Assembly: GCF_001441165.1 (NCBI RefSeq)
Contig: NZ_CP013126.1
Coordinates: 1,269,551 to 1,333,550, forward strand
Direction: 5' to 3'
Length of the DNA stretch: 64,000 nt
DNA from: Acidipropionibacterium acidipropionici
Lineage (GTDB): Bacteria; Actinomycetota; Actinomycetes; Propionibacteriales; Propionibacteriaceae
In this document: in pieces, positions 8,410 through 16,754 of the stretch
Position numbering within the stretch: the first letter of the stretch is position 1
Layout: every line of letters starts with the position of its first letter
Program-made: the position numbers and the translations under genes
The notes under the pieces: generated by a model
Seen by the model: the letters and a program-made list of their open reading frames with translations, nothing else
Told to the model about the DNA's origin: nothing
The model's database searches: none

Positions 8410-8802
8410 TCACTCGGCGCGCGGATCCTCCCGGCCGGGCTGATCGGGCTGAGTTGACGGCTGCTCGGCCTGCGGCGTCCCGCCCTGGGGGTAGGGGGCT
8501 TGGCCATAGGGAGCTGTGGGAGGGTAGCCGTTCCGAGGATCCCAGCCGGGCTGGGCCTGCGGAGGGTAGCCAGGCTGTTGAGCCGCGCGTGGATCGGACG
8601 GGTAGCCCTGATAGGGATGCGCGCCGTTGGGCAGATTCCCGGGCATCTGCGGGTAATTGGGGTAGTAGGGCGGCGGTAGTTGGGCGTTCCTCCTCGAACG
8701 GGAGGCTCCCAACGCCACGGCCAGCACCACCCCGCCCACCGCGAAAATGAACATCAGCATGATGAGCATCCCCATCTCGGTGGGGATGAGAAGACATTGC
8801 AT
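8410..8802 (-). CDS. Small membrane protein with Pro/Tyr-rich tail
   Basis: 130 residues. One N-terminal transmembrane helix (MLIMLMFIFAVGGVVLAVAL) is followed by a basic SRSRR stop-transfer and a cytoplasmic tail of about 85 residues dominated by Pro, Tyr, Gly and Gln (PPPYYPNYPQMPG, GWDPRNGYPP). Not a recognised enzyme. Similar low-complexity tails occur in the two genes upstream and in the kinase-linked membrane protein at 14.8-16.3 kb, suggesting a shared kind of assembly or interaction tail. Function unknown. Confidence 0.65.
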   Translation of the reverse strand: MQCLLIPTEMGMLIMLMFIFAVGGVVLAVALGASRSRRNAQLPPPYYPNYPQMPGNLPNGAHPYQGYPSDPRAAQQPGYPPQAQPGWDPRNGYPPTAPYGQAPYPQGGTPQAEQPSTQPDQPGREDPRAE

Positions 8803-8938
8803 GACCGGCCCCCTGATCGGGGCGGCGCCGATCCCGCCCCGGTATTGCGTGCAGTTCCTCGGCTCCGGGCGTGAACCCGTTGCCCAAGACGTTACTCGTT
8901 GTCGGCGGGGACATTCCGGGCGGGGGCAAGAGCTTCGA

Positions 8939-9388
8939 TCAGCGGGGCGGGCGTCCTCGGTCGGGGCCCCATGAGGGATCGGCGGGCGGAGTGGACGGCG
9001 GATAGCCGGGCGGCGGGCCTGCGGGCGGGTACCCGGGAGGCGGACCTGCGGGCGGATACCCGGGCGGCCAGGGCTGTCCCGTCGGCATTCCGGGTTTCCC
9101 CTGTCCGGGGTCCCGGACCGGTGGCGAGGTCGCGGCCACCGCCAGGATCACGAGTCCTGTGACGAAGAGCAGCGACACCACCTGAGGGATCCACAGCCAG
9201 CCGATGCCGTCATGGGGGGACAGGTTCACGACGAGCTGGCCGATCTGCGCCGCTGCCGCCAGGAGGGCCCCGGTTCCGCCGAGGACCTTCAGCCGGGACG
9301 GCGGCCCCATCAGGATGATCACGGCCGCCGCGAGGCAGCAGGCCAGCCCGGGCACCAGACTCGCGAGGGTCAGGATTGTGCTGCTCAT
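8939..9388 (-). CDS. Membrane protein with GYPPAGPPP repeats
   Basis: 149 residues with three hydrophobic stretches in the first 85 residues and a C-terminal tail holding tandem PPAGPPPGYPP repeats. The start overlaps the stop of the next upstream gene (9385-9855) by four bases (ATGA), so the two are translationally coupled. Function unknown; the tail type matches its neighbours. Confidence 0.65.
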   Translation of the reverse strand: MSSTILTLASLVPGLACCLAAAVIILMGPPSRLKVLGGTGALLAAAAQIGQLVVNLSPHDGIGWLWIPQVVSLLFVTGLVILAVAATSPPVRDPGQGKPGMPTGQPWPPGYPPAGPPPGYPPAGPPPGYPPSTPPADPSWGPDRGRPPR

Positions 9389-9855
9389 CGCTGCCCCCAG
9401 GTCTGCTGGTCACCGGGAGCGCCGGGGCCGGCTGCATCGGGGCTGGGTGGAGGCCATCCCTGGTACGGGGGGTATGGGCCCTGAGGCGCCGGTGGCGCGG
9501 GGAAGGCACCCGGGGCCGTCTGCTGGAGCGGTGCCGGCATGCTCCGGTGCCCGCGCACCAGGCCGATGGCAAGGAGCAGGATGCCGACTCCGGTGATGAG
9601 GTTGGCGAGAATCCCGGTTGTCTGGATCGTCGTCAGCATGGCGTCGTCGAAGTCAGAGGATCCCAGGAGGCTCACCGACGCCTGGGCGAACTCGCCGACG
9701 ACGTCTCCCGCCAGAACCGCCGACGCCCCGGCCACCACGAGGGCACGGCCGCGATGCCGGGCACGGACCAGCGCGAGGATGAACACCGTCAGGGCGCCCG
9801 CAAAGCCCACGAAGGAGGCGATGGAGGCTAACAGCATCAGGGTCGTCGGTGCCAT
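9385..9855 (-). CDS. Membrane protein with Pro-rich tail
   Basis: 156 residues with three predicted membrane helices (LMLLASIASFVGFAGALTVF, ALVVAGASAVLAG, GILANLITGVGILLLAIGL) followed by a tail rich in Pro, Gly, Ala and Gln. First gene of a coupled pair with 8939-9388. AGAGAGCCTCC lies upstream of the ATG. No function recognised. With the two genes downstream it makes a run of three small proteins with the same plan. Confidence 0.65.
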   Translation of the reverse strand: MAPTTLMLLASIASFVGFAGALTVFILALVRARHRGRALVVAGASAVLAGDVVGEFAQASVSLLGSSDFDDAMLTTIQTTGILANLITGVGILLLAIGLVRGHRSMPAPLQQTAPGAFPAPPAPQGPYPPYQGWPPPSPDAAGPGAPGDQQTWGQR

Positions 9856-9914
9856 GGAGGCTCTCTTCTCTGGCGGGCTACGGGTGCGGAATGCCCGGGG
9901 CGGGGGTGCCGTGC

Positions 9915-10850
9915 TCAGCCGGTCACCCGCTCCACGAAGGCGAGCAGGTCGGCCTCCACCTGGGCTCGGGTGGCAGGTTCGTTGTGCACCTCGTGGCGCA
10001 CCCCGGTGTAGATCCGGGTCTCGACCTCGTGGCCCGTGTCCCAGAGCTGGTTGGCCACTGTGAGGGCTCCCTCGCCGTAGTTGGCGACCGGGTCCTGCTC
10101 TCCGGCGAGGATGAGCACCGGGACCGTCGCCGGGACGGTGCCCGGCCAGGCGGCGTCGTTCACCTCGTCGTAGAGGCGGGCGAAGTCGCGGACGAAGCGC
10201 AGCGACATCGGGGCGCCGAAGTTGTTGAGCGGGTCGATGCCGTGGTCGGCGACCACCTGCGGATCGGCTGCCACCCAGGCGGTCGGGCCGGCGTCGGGCC
10301 CGCAGCGGGAGGTGAATCCGTCGAACATCTGATCCTGGAAACCGGTGTCGGGCCCGGATCCGTCGCCCTCGGCGATCGCCGCCGCCAGAGCGTCACGGTC
10401 AAGGGTCTCCTCGATGCCGTGCATCCCGGCCGCGATGCCGCACAGCACCAGCGCGGACAGGTCGTCGGGATAGCGGGAGGCGTAGCCGCGGGCGATCATC
10501 GACCCCCAGGAGTGCCCGAAGAAGACGAAGGGCAGGTCGGGGTGCAGCTCGACGGCCAGGTCGTGGAGGGTCCGCTCGTCGATGAGGACGGTGTCGACGC
10601 CGTGGGGGCCGGTGTCCTGCCAGACTCCCGAGGCCATCGCGGTGGCGCCGTGGCCGGCGTGGTCGTCGGCGGCGACCACGAAACCGGCGTCCAGCAGGGT
10701 GGTGATCATGTGGAGATAGCGGCGCGAGTGCTCGCCCAGGCCATGGGCGATCTGGACGATGCCGCGCACCGGCCGGACGGGCGAGTAGATCCAGCCGTGG
10801 ATCTGGTCGCGCCCGTCGTGGGACGGGAAGGTTACTTCGTTGAGAGCCAT
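9915..10850 (-). CDS. Alpha/beta hydrolase (lysophospholipase/monoglyceride lipase type)
   Basis: Serine hydrolase of about 311 residues of the Hydrolase_4 group. The oxyanion region HGLGEHSRRY, nucleophile elbow GHSWG, acid in ILAGEQDPV and histidine in VRHEVHNE give a complete catalytic triad. No signal peptide, so cytoplasmic. Members cleave monoacylglycerols or lysophospholipids; the actual substrate is unknown. Two adjacent ATGs follow GGAGG; the second (10850) has the better spacing. The frame stays open upstream, through a dispersed repeat, without a plausible start. Confidence 0.88.
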   Translation of the reverse strand: MALNEVTFPSHDGRDQIHGWIYSPVRPVRGIVQIAHGLGEHSRRYLHMITTLLDAGFVVAADDHAGHGATAMASGVWQDTGPHGVDTVLIDERTLHDLAVELHPDLPFVFFGHSWGSMIARGYASRYPDDLSALVLCGIAAGMHGIEETLDRDALAAAIAEGDGSGPDTGFQDQMFDGFTSRCGPDAGPTAWVAADPQVVADHGIDPLNNFGAPMSLRFVRDFARLYDEVNDAAWPGTVPATVPVLILAGEQDPVANYGEGALTVANQLWDTGHEVETRIYTGVRHEVHNEPATRAQVEADLLAFVERVTG

Positions 10851-10942
10851 CATTGCCTCCGGATCGTGCCGCCCCCTCGCCGGAGCAGGCATCGCAAGCC
10901 TAACGCCAGGAATCTGCCTCGGAGCCCGGATACCGCGCGCCC

Positions 10943-10973
10943 GCCGGGCATTCCAGCGAGACACCCGGGGTCC
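10943..10973. repeat. Dispersed repeat copy (partner at 59315-59342)
   Basis: About 28 bases (GCCGGGCA-T-TCCAGCGAG and following ACACCCGGGGT) match 59315-59342 with one mismatch and one inserted base. At the 59-kb locus the same sequence forms one arm of a long inverted repeat. Confidence 0.55.
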
Positions 10974-11164
10974 AGGACGCGATCGCGGCAGATGGGCCGA
11001 TGTCTGGCCGGAATCCCCGGCCGTCGAGTATTCCCCCTCCGCGGATCCCTGACGGGGACCGGCGGGTAGCGTGTGCCGCACGGGGGCGGCTCGCCCCTTG
11101 GTGCGTGTCCGGCCCGGTCAGCACCGGTGTCGGGGCCAGGTTCACAACGAGGTGAGGAGATCGG

Positions 11165-12280
11165 ATGCGTATCGGAGTTCCGGCAGAGGTCAAGGACAAC
11201 GAGTTCAGGGTGGCGATCACCCCGGCGGGGGTGCACGCCCTGGTCGGCCACGGCCACGAGGTGTGCATCGAGGCCGGTGCGGGTGTCGGCTCGGGGATCC
11301 CCGACGATCAGTACGCGGCCGCCGGAGCCACCATCACCGCCGACGTCGCGGAGGTGTGGGACTCCTCCGAGATGATCCTCAAGGTGAAAGAGCCCGTGGA
11401 GGCCGAGTACGACCGGCTCCACGAGGGGCTGGTGCTGTTCACCTATCTGCATCTGGCCGCCGACAAGCCGCTCACCGAGGCGCTGCTCAATCATCGGGTG
11501 ACCTCCTTGGCCTACGAGACCGTGGAGACCGACGACCACCAGCTGCCGCTGCTCTCCCCGATGTCCGAGATCGCCGGCAAGCTCGCCCCGCAGGTGGGCG
11601 CCAACTGCCTCATGCAGCCCCACGGCGGCAATGGCACGCTGCTGGGTGGGGGAACAGGGGTCCACAAGGGCAAGGTCGTCGTCCTCGGAGGCGGGGTCGC
11701 CGGCTTCAGCGCGGCTCAGGTGGCCGCCGGCATGGGGGCCTGCGTCACCGTCTACGACGTCAACCCGGCCAGGATGCGTTACATCTCCGATGTCTCGTCG
11801 GGTCACATCGCCACCGAGTTCTCCACCCTGCTGGGGGTCGCGACGGCCTGCCGCGACGCCGATCTGGTGATCGGGTCGGTGCTGGTGCCGGGCGCCCGGA
11901 CCCCGCATCTGGTGAGCAATGAGACGGTCTCTCAGATGAAGCCGGGATCGGTGCTGGTGGATATCGCCATCGACCAGGGCGGATGCTTCGAGGACTCCCG
12001 CCCCACCACGCACACCGACCCGACCTTCAGGGTGCACGACTCGATCTTCTACTGCGTCGCCAATATGCCCGGTGCGGTGCCGCACACCTCGACGATGGCG
12101 CTCACCAACACCACGCTGGGATACGCGATCCAGCTGGCCGACAAGGGCTGGCACGAGGCCATCCGGACCCGCTGCGATCTGGCCCGCGGCCTGGCGACCT
12201 ACGACCGGGAGCTGTACTCGGTGCCGGTGGGCGAGGCCCTGAACATCCCCACCTGCAATATCGCCGACCTCACGAAGTAG
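11165..12280 (+). CDS. ald: Alanine dehydrogenase
   Basis: NAD-dependent oxidative deamination of L-alanine to pyruvate and ammonium, and the reverse. 371 residues, the usual length. Conserved parts: MRIGVPAEVKDNEFRVA at the start (Arg15 binds substrate), LKVKEP (catalytic Lys), FTYLHLA (catalytic His region), the glycine-rich VVLGGGVAGFSAAQVAAGMG nucleotide site, and VDIAIDQGGCFEDSRPTTH. GAGGTGAGGAG precedes the ATG. The gene stands alone, convergent with pfk, and a stable hairpin lies between them. Confidence 0.97.
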   Translation: MRIGVPAEVKDNEFRVAITPAGVHALVGHGHEVCIEAGAGVGSGIPDDQYAAAGATITADVAEVWDSSEMILKVKEPVEAEYDRLHEGLVLFTYLHLAADKPLTEALLNHRVTSLAYETVETDDHQLPLLSPMSEIAGKLAPQVGANCLMQPHGGNGTLLGGGTGVHKGKVVVLGGGVAGFSAAQVAAGMGACVTVYDVNPARMRYISDVSSGHIATEFSTLLGVATACRDADLVIGSVLVPGARTPHLVSNETVSQMKPGSVLVDIAIDQGGCFEDSRPTTHTDPTFRVHDSIFYCVANMPGAVPHTSTMALTNTTLGYAIQLADKGWHEAIRTRCDLARGLATYDRELYSVPVGEALNIPTCNIADLTK

Positions 12281-12286
12281 AGCCCC

Positions 12287-12320
12287 GGCCTGCGGCGCGG
12301 ACCGCGGACGCGCCGAGGCC
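12287..12320. terminator. Hairpin between ald and pfk
   Basis: GGCC-TG-CGGCGCG pairs with CGCGCCG-A-GGCC around a nine-base loop, giving 11 base pairs with a small bulge. It sits just after the ald stop and before the convergent pfk stop. There is no U tract, as is usual in high-GC actinobacteria. Confidence 0.55.
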
Positions 12321-12352
12321 GCCGCTACGGGGTTTCGAAGGGGTCGCCCCCC

Positions 12353-14632
12353 TCAGCTCCTGAGCTCATCAGAGAGGGTCCGCGCCACCGTGCGCAGGTC
12401 CAGCCACCACTGGTGGCGCGGTCGCCGGTGCTGAGGGTCGACCAGGGAGGACATGGTCTCCATCTTCCCGGCATGGGTGCTGCCCTCCCGGATCCCCATG
12501 AACCAGGAGCCGTCCTGGCCGACCGCGAGCTCGTCGTCCACCAGGTTGAGCGCCTGGTAGCTGAACCGGGTGGCGAGCAGCCGGTCGAAGGGGGAGGGCG
12601 ACCCTCCCTGCTGCATGTGGCCGAGCACGGCGGTGCGCACGTCGTACATCCCGTGGGACTCCTCCTCCATCATCTGGGCGAGGAACTCGGTGGTGTAGTT
12701 CTTCGAGGCGTTCTCGTTGCGCACCGCCAGGAAGAGCCGGCGTCCCTTCGCGAAGGACTCCCTCAGCCAGTGGACGTCGGTGACCAGATCGTCCAGGCTG
12801 ATGCCGTCCTCATTGAGGTAGATCCTCTCGGCGCCGGCCGCGATGCCGCTCATCATCGCGAGGTAGCCGCAGTTCTTGCCCATCGTCTCCACCACGAAGC
12901 ACCGCTTGGAGGCGATACCGGACTCCTTGATCTTGTCCATGGCGTCGACGATGACGTTCAGAGCGGTGTCGGTGCCGATCGACAGCTCCGAGCCGGGAAG
13001 GTTGTTGTCGATGCTGGCGGGCACGCAGACGGTGGGGATCCGGAAGGCGGGGTAGCGGTCCCGCTCCGTCGTCATCTTGTGGACGCCGTCATAGGCCGAA
13101 TAGCCGCCGATCACCACCAGCGCGTCGATGTCGTTCTTCTCCAGGGCCCGGCTGATCGCGTACAGGTCCTGGGTCTGGGGTACCTCGCGGCGTGTGCCGA
13201 GCATCGCGCCGCCCTCGCCGGTGAGCCCCTCCACCTGGCTCCAGGTGATCTCCTCCATGTCGTTGGCGGCCAGGCCGACGAACCCGTTGTGGATTCCGAT
13301 CATGGTGTGACCACGGGAGATGCCCAGTCGCACGAGGGCCCGCATGGCCGTGTTCATGCCCGGCGCCGGCCCCCCGGCGTGCATCACGGCGATCCTCCTG
13401 TAGTCGGGTTCGGGCGTGGTGCGCGCCGGATCCGCCAGCTCGGAGAAGATGGCGTCCATCTCGAGGAAGGAGCCCCCGCGCATCCGCATGGCCTCGTGGT
13501 ACTGGCCGGCCTCGATGAGCTCGGGAACGTGCTGGGTGTCGGCCACCGCCTTGACCAGTGAGAGTCGCTCGGAGCGGTTCGACCGGGTGCCGACGACCAT
13601 CCCCTCGGACTCGGGGGTGGCGGTGAGCACCTCGTGGACGGCGGAGTAGCCCAGCCAGGTCGAGGCCCAGCGGTCGTAGGCGCTGGGCTTTCCGCCGCGC
13701 TGGACGTGCCCCAGGATCGTGACCCGGGCGTCCTCGTTGAGCCTTTCGGCCAGCACCTTGCGGACGTACTCGGCCCTGATCGGGTTGCCCTCGCGATCGG
13801 TCGCTCCCTCGGCGATGATGACGATGGAGTCGCGGCGCCCCGACTCGCGGCCCTTGCGCAGCTCGGCGCACATCTCGTCCTCCCAGCCCGGCGCCGGAGG
13901 CTGCTCGGGGACCAGGACGTAGTCCGCCCCGCCGGCGACGGCGCTCATCAGAGCCAGGTAGCCGCAGTGGCGTCCCATCACCTCCACGACGAAGGAGCGC
14001 TGGTGGCTGGCGGCGGTGGACGCCAGGTCGTCGATGGCGTCGACGATGCGGTGCAGCGCGGTGTCGGCGCCGATCGTCATGTCGGAGCCCACCAGGTCGT
14101 TGTCGATGGAGCCCACCAGGCCGGCGATCATCAGGCTGGGGTGCTGCTCGGCGACCTCGGGTGCCAGGTCGCCGCGCTCCACAAGTTCGGCCACCAGCCC
14201 GGACCACTCGTTGCGCAGCAGGTTCAGGCCGGTCAGCGACCCGTCTCCGCCGATGACGACGAGGCGGTCGATGCCCCGGTGCAGCAGATGCCGGACGGCC
14301 TTGAGCCGGCCCTCCCTCTCGCGCATCTCCTTCGACCGGAAGGTGCCGATGACGGTGCCGCCGCGATTGAGGATGGAGCCGACGTCGTCCCAGCCGAACT
14401 TCCGGATGCCCTCGCCGCCGTCGATCATCCCCTGATAGCCCTCGTAGATGGCGTAGACCTCGGCGCCCACGCTGATGGCCGAGCGCACCACGGCGCGGAC
14501 CGCGGCATTCATGCCCTGGGCGTCGCCCCCGCTGGTGAGGATGCCGATCCGTATTCCCCTGCCGTCGGGGAGGGTCGGCGTCCGGGAGGTCCGGTCGAAT
14601 ATGCGCTGGTCGTCACGATCGTCATTTCGCAC
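12353..14632 (-). CDS. pfkA: Tandem-duplicated ATP-type 6-phosphofructokinase
   Basis: Phosphorylates fructose 6-phosphate in glycolysis. 759 residues made of two PFK units, about twice the usual bacterial length. The N-terminal unit keeps the catalytic features: GGDGS at 128-132 and GSIDND at 174-179, with Asp177 as the base. Gly at the two phosphoryl-donor positions marks ATP rather than pyrophosphate use. The C-terminal unit (from about 412) has GGYSAY at 509-514 in place of GGDGS, and SIDNN in place of TIDND. It is therefore probably a regulatory half, as in fungal and animal PFK. Start GTG; no strong ribosome site, so the first 25 residues are less certain. Confidence 0.9.
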   Translation of the reverse strand: MRNDDRDDQRIFDRTSRTPTLPDGRGIRIGILTSGGDAQGMNAAVRAVVRSAISVGAEVYAIYEGYQGMIDGGEGIRKFGWDDVGSILNRGGTVIGTFRSKEMREREGRLKAVRHLLHRGIDRLVVIGGDGSLTGLNLLRNEWSGLVAELVERGDLAPEVAEQHPSLMIAGLVGSIDNDLVGSDMTIGADTALHRIVDAIDDLASTAASHQRSFVVEVMGRHCGYLALMSAVAGGADYVLVPEQPPAPGWEDEMCAELRKGRESGRRDSIVIIAEGATDREGNPIRAEYVRKVLAERLNEDARVTILGHVQRGGKPSAYDRWASTWLGYSAVHEVLTATPESEGMVVGTRSNRSERLSLVKAVADTQHVPELIEAGQYHEAMRMRGGSFLEMDAIFSELADPARTTPEPDYRRIAVMHAGGPAPGMNTAMRALVRLGISRGHTMIGIHNGFVGLAANDMEEITWSQVEGLTGEGGAMLGTRREVPQTQDLYAISRALEKNDIDALVVIGGYSAYDGVHKMTTERDRYPAFRIPTVCVPASIDNNLPGSELSIGTDTALNVIVDAMDKIKESGIASKRCFVVETMGKNCGYLAMMSGIAAGAERIYLNEDGISLDDLVTDVHWLRESFAKGRRLFLAVRNENASKNYTTEFLAQMMEEESHGMYDVRTAVLGHMQQGGSPSPFDRLLATRFSYQALNLVDDELAVGQDGSWFMGIREGSTHAGKMETMSSLVDPQHRRPRHQWWLDLRTVARTLSDELRS

Positions 14633-14733
14633 GGGCCCCAGTCTGCCGGGTCCGTGTGAACGGCGAGTGGCCGAGGTGCCTATTTGGACGCCTTGTCATG
14701 ACGTTCGGCCAGGTGAGTGGGCGGGGCGCGGCC

Positions 14734-14780
14734 GTCATTGTGATGTTGTGGGGGAACTCGCCCCACAACGTCACAATGAC
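14734..14780. repeat. Long palindromic element / terminator
   Basis: Twenty-base arms (14734-14753 and 14761-14780) match at 19 of 20 positions around a seven-base loop GAACTCG. It lies just beyond the stop of the 14814-16298 gene and can end its transcript. A diverged relative sits at 27884-27926, suggesting a repeat family. Confidence 0.65.
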
Positions 14781-14813
14781 GCGGTCGCAGAGCTCTGGGA
14801 GCCGAGGCCGGGC

Positions 14814-16298
14814 TCAGCACTGGCTCGTGGAGAAGCTCGAGTTGCGCACGATGATCTTCGTGACGTCGCCGCCGGAGACCAGGAAGTCCATCTCGGAGCC
14901 GTCCGCCGAGATCGCCAGCGCCTTCTCGACCGCCTCGTAGGGATAGGCGCTGGTGACGTCGGTGAGTTTGGTGCCGTAGATCTGGGTGAGGCGGGCCAGC
15001 GACGTCCCGATCCCCGCCCCGCTCCTGGTGCGGTTCGAACCGCCCTCGACGGTGAACGCCTGGACGGTGCCGTCCTTGGTCCAGATGTCCGGCACGAAGC
15101 CGGAGTAGGACGAGTACGGCGGGGTTGACCGGGTGCACGAGCCGGAGAGGTCGCTGGGCAGCAGCTGGGTCGTCGACAGCTCGTCGACCGCCTTGGTGAT
15201 GTGCAGGGCTCCGAGCCCTGCGGTGTTGAGCTCCGCGGTGCTCACCAGGCGGTAGACCACCTCGGGGTCGCAGAACTTCTGGTTCATCACGGCCGAGGCG
15301 TCCACGGCCTCCTTGCTGCCCAGCTGCATGAGGGCGCTGCACTCGCTCTGAGTGGTGATGACGGCGTTCGGCAGTTTCTGCCACTGCCCGCCGCGCGAGG
15401 TCATCACGAGGTGGCCGCCCTCGTCGGTGGCCGATCGGCCGTCGAGGGTGAAGTCCGAGGCGAAGGCGACGGCGGTCTGGCCGCTGGTGGTCAGGGAGAC
15501 CCACGAGACGTTGAGGGAGTCGTCGCCGTAGAGCTGGCGGACGAGGGCGGCCGAGGGCTTGGTGGTGCCGTCGTTGGTGGTCGCGGAGTTTCCGGACGTA
15601 CCGGCCGAGGCCGAGAAGCCGGATTTGCCGGACGCCGTGGCCCCCGCCCCGGCGTTCGTCGCGGAGTCCCCGCTGCGGGCGTAGCGGATGCCGAACCCGA
15701 GGCCGACGGCCGCCACCAGCACCGCCGCGACGATGCCGATGGTGCGTCCGCGATGGCTCCTGGGCTGCTCGGGCCGCCCGGACGGGGGTGTCGGTGGCTG
15801 GGGCATCGGCGGCTGAGGCGGGGCGGGATAGGGCTGCGGGTACGGAGTGGGCTGGGAGGTGGGGTAGGGGGCCGCACCGGTGAAGGTCTGGGCCGAAGGG
15901 GCGGATCCGGGCGTCCAGGCGTATGGGTAAGGGGACTGCTGAGGTGAGGCCTGGGGATACGGGGGTTGCGGGTACTGGGCCTGTGGATACGTCTGGGGGT
16001 ACGGGGGCGGCGGAGGAGGCACCGAGCCGGGCGAGATGCCCGATCCCGGTCCGAAGGGTGTGCCCATGAGCGTCGGCCCGGGCGGAGGCGGGACGGGCTG
16101 GGTCGGGAAGGAGCCGGGGCTCTGAAGCGACGACTCGCTCGGCGCTGATGCCTGCTGGGCCCCCGGCACCCACGACGGCCATGCCGACTCCGCCGCACCG
16201 CCCGGGACCGCGGCATCGTCGGACGATCCCGTGGCCCGGGTCCACAGGTCGGTGGTCTCCTGCTCGTCCCCGCTGCCAGCCGACTTCTCGTCACTCAT
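14814..16298 (-). CDS. Kinase-cluster membrane protein with Pro/Tyr-rich cytoplasmic part
   Basis: 494 residues. The first 190 are acidic at the start, then dominated by Pro, Tyr, Gln and Ser (YPQTYPQAQYPQPPYPQ), and end with a basic RSHRGR. One transmembrane helix follows (IGIVAAVLVAAVGLGFGI). The last 270 residues form an extracytoplasmic domain with several cysteines (SECSALM, FCDPEVV, GSCTRS and a final SQC). AGGAGG lies eight bases before the chosen ATG. Downstream of a Ser/Thr kinase on the same strand, it shares the kinase's topology without a kinase domain, so it may be a substrate or partner (inference). No named family. Confidence 0.7.
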   Translation of the reverse strand: MSDEKSAGSGDEQETTDLWTRATGSSDDAAVPGGAAESAWPSWVPGAQQASAPSESSLQSPGSFPTQPVPPPPGPTLMGTPFGPGSGISPGSVPPPPPPYPQTYPQAQYPQPPYPQASPQQSPYPYAWTPGSAPSAQTFTGAAPYPTSQPTPYPQPYPAPPQPPMPQPPTPPSGRPEQPRSHRGRTIGIVAAVLVAAVGLGFGIRYARSGDSATNAGAGATASGKSGFSASAGTSGNSATTNDGTTKPSAALVRQLYGDDSLNVSWVSLTTSGQTAVAFASDFTLDGRSATDEGGHLVMTSRGGQWQKLPNAVITTQSECSALMQLGSKEAVDASAVMNQKFCDPEVVYRLVSTAELNTAGLGALHITKAVDELSTTQLLPSDLSGSCTRSTPPYSSYSGFVPDIWTKDGTVQAFTVEGGSNRTRSGAGIGTSLARLTQIYGTKLTDVTSAYPYEAVEKALAISADGSEMDFLVSGGDVTKIIVRNSSFSTSQC

Positions 16299-16564
16299 CG
16301 ACGCCAACCTCCTGTGTGCGACGCAAGCATCTTCGCACATGGCCCACACAGTCTCAGCGGCAATGGCGCCGGGGCCGTATTCCGGGACGCCGCCCTCCCC
16401 GTGCGGGGGACATGCGCAGGCGAGGTGAACAGCTCAGCAGCCACGTCCAGCCGCCCCTTCCACAGGTGACATGCGGCCCTGCCGGGCGTGGTCAGCGTCC
16501 CCGCACGTGTCATGGGGGAAGCCACGGCGGCCTGTGAGTTCGCTTTTCGCCTCGAGTTCCTGCA

Positions 16565-16588
16565 TTGGCCCTCTTGCAAGAGGGCCAA
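16565..16588. terminator. 24-bp perfect palindrome downstream of the kinase gene
   Basis: Stem TTGGCCCTC / GAGGGCCAA around TTGCAA, about 170 bases beyond the kinase stop. A hairpin terminator is likely. Between it and the kinase lies a polypurine tract (16623-16740). Confidence 0.5.
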
Positions 16589-16622
16589 CGCGGAGTAACT
16601 GGCGCATAGCCAATACACAGGC

Positions 16623-16740
16623 GAGAAAGTGGGGGCTGAGGGCAGGGTGAAGGGGAAGTGGGTGAGGGCGAGGTGAGGGGGGAAGGGGGAGCGGGTGAGG
16701 TGAAGTGGGCGAGGACGAGGGGGCTGGGTCAAGGGGAGAC
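16623..16740 (+). other. Polypurine tract (G/A-skewed, about 118 bases)
   Basis: On the plus strand the tract is almost wholly G and A, with repeated GGGTGAGG, GAAGGGG and GGGGG runs; the minus strand is correspondingly polypyrimidine. It begins just after the kinase stop codon. Together with 16565-16588 it accounts for the gene-free interval 16299-16754. No coding capacity with normal codon use. Confidence 0.6.
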
Positions 16741-16754
16741 CCGGCCCCCACCCA

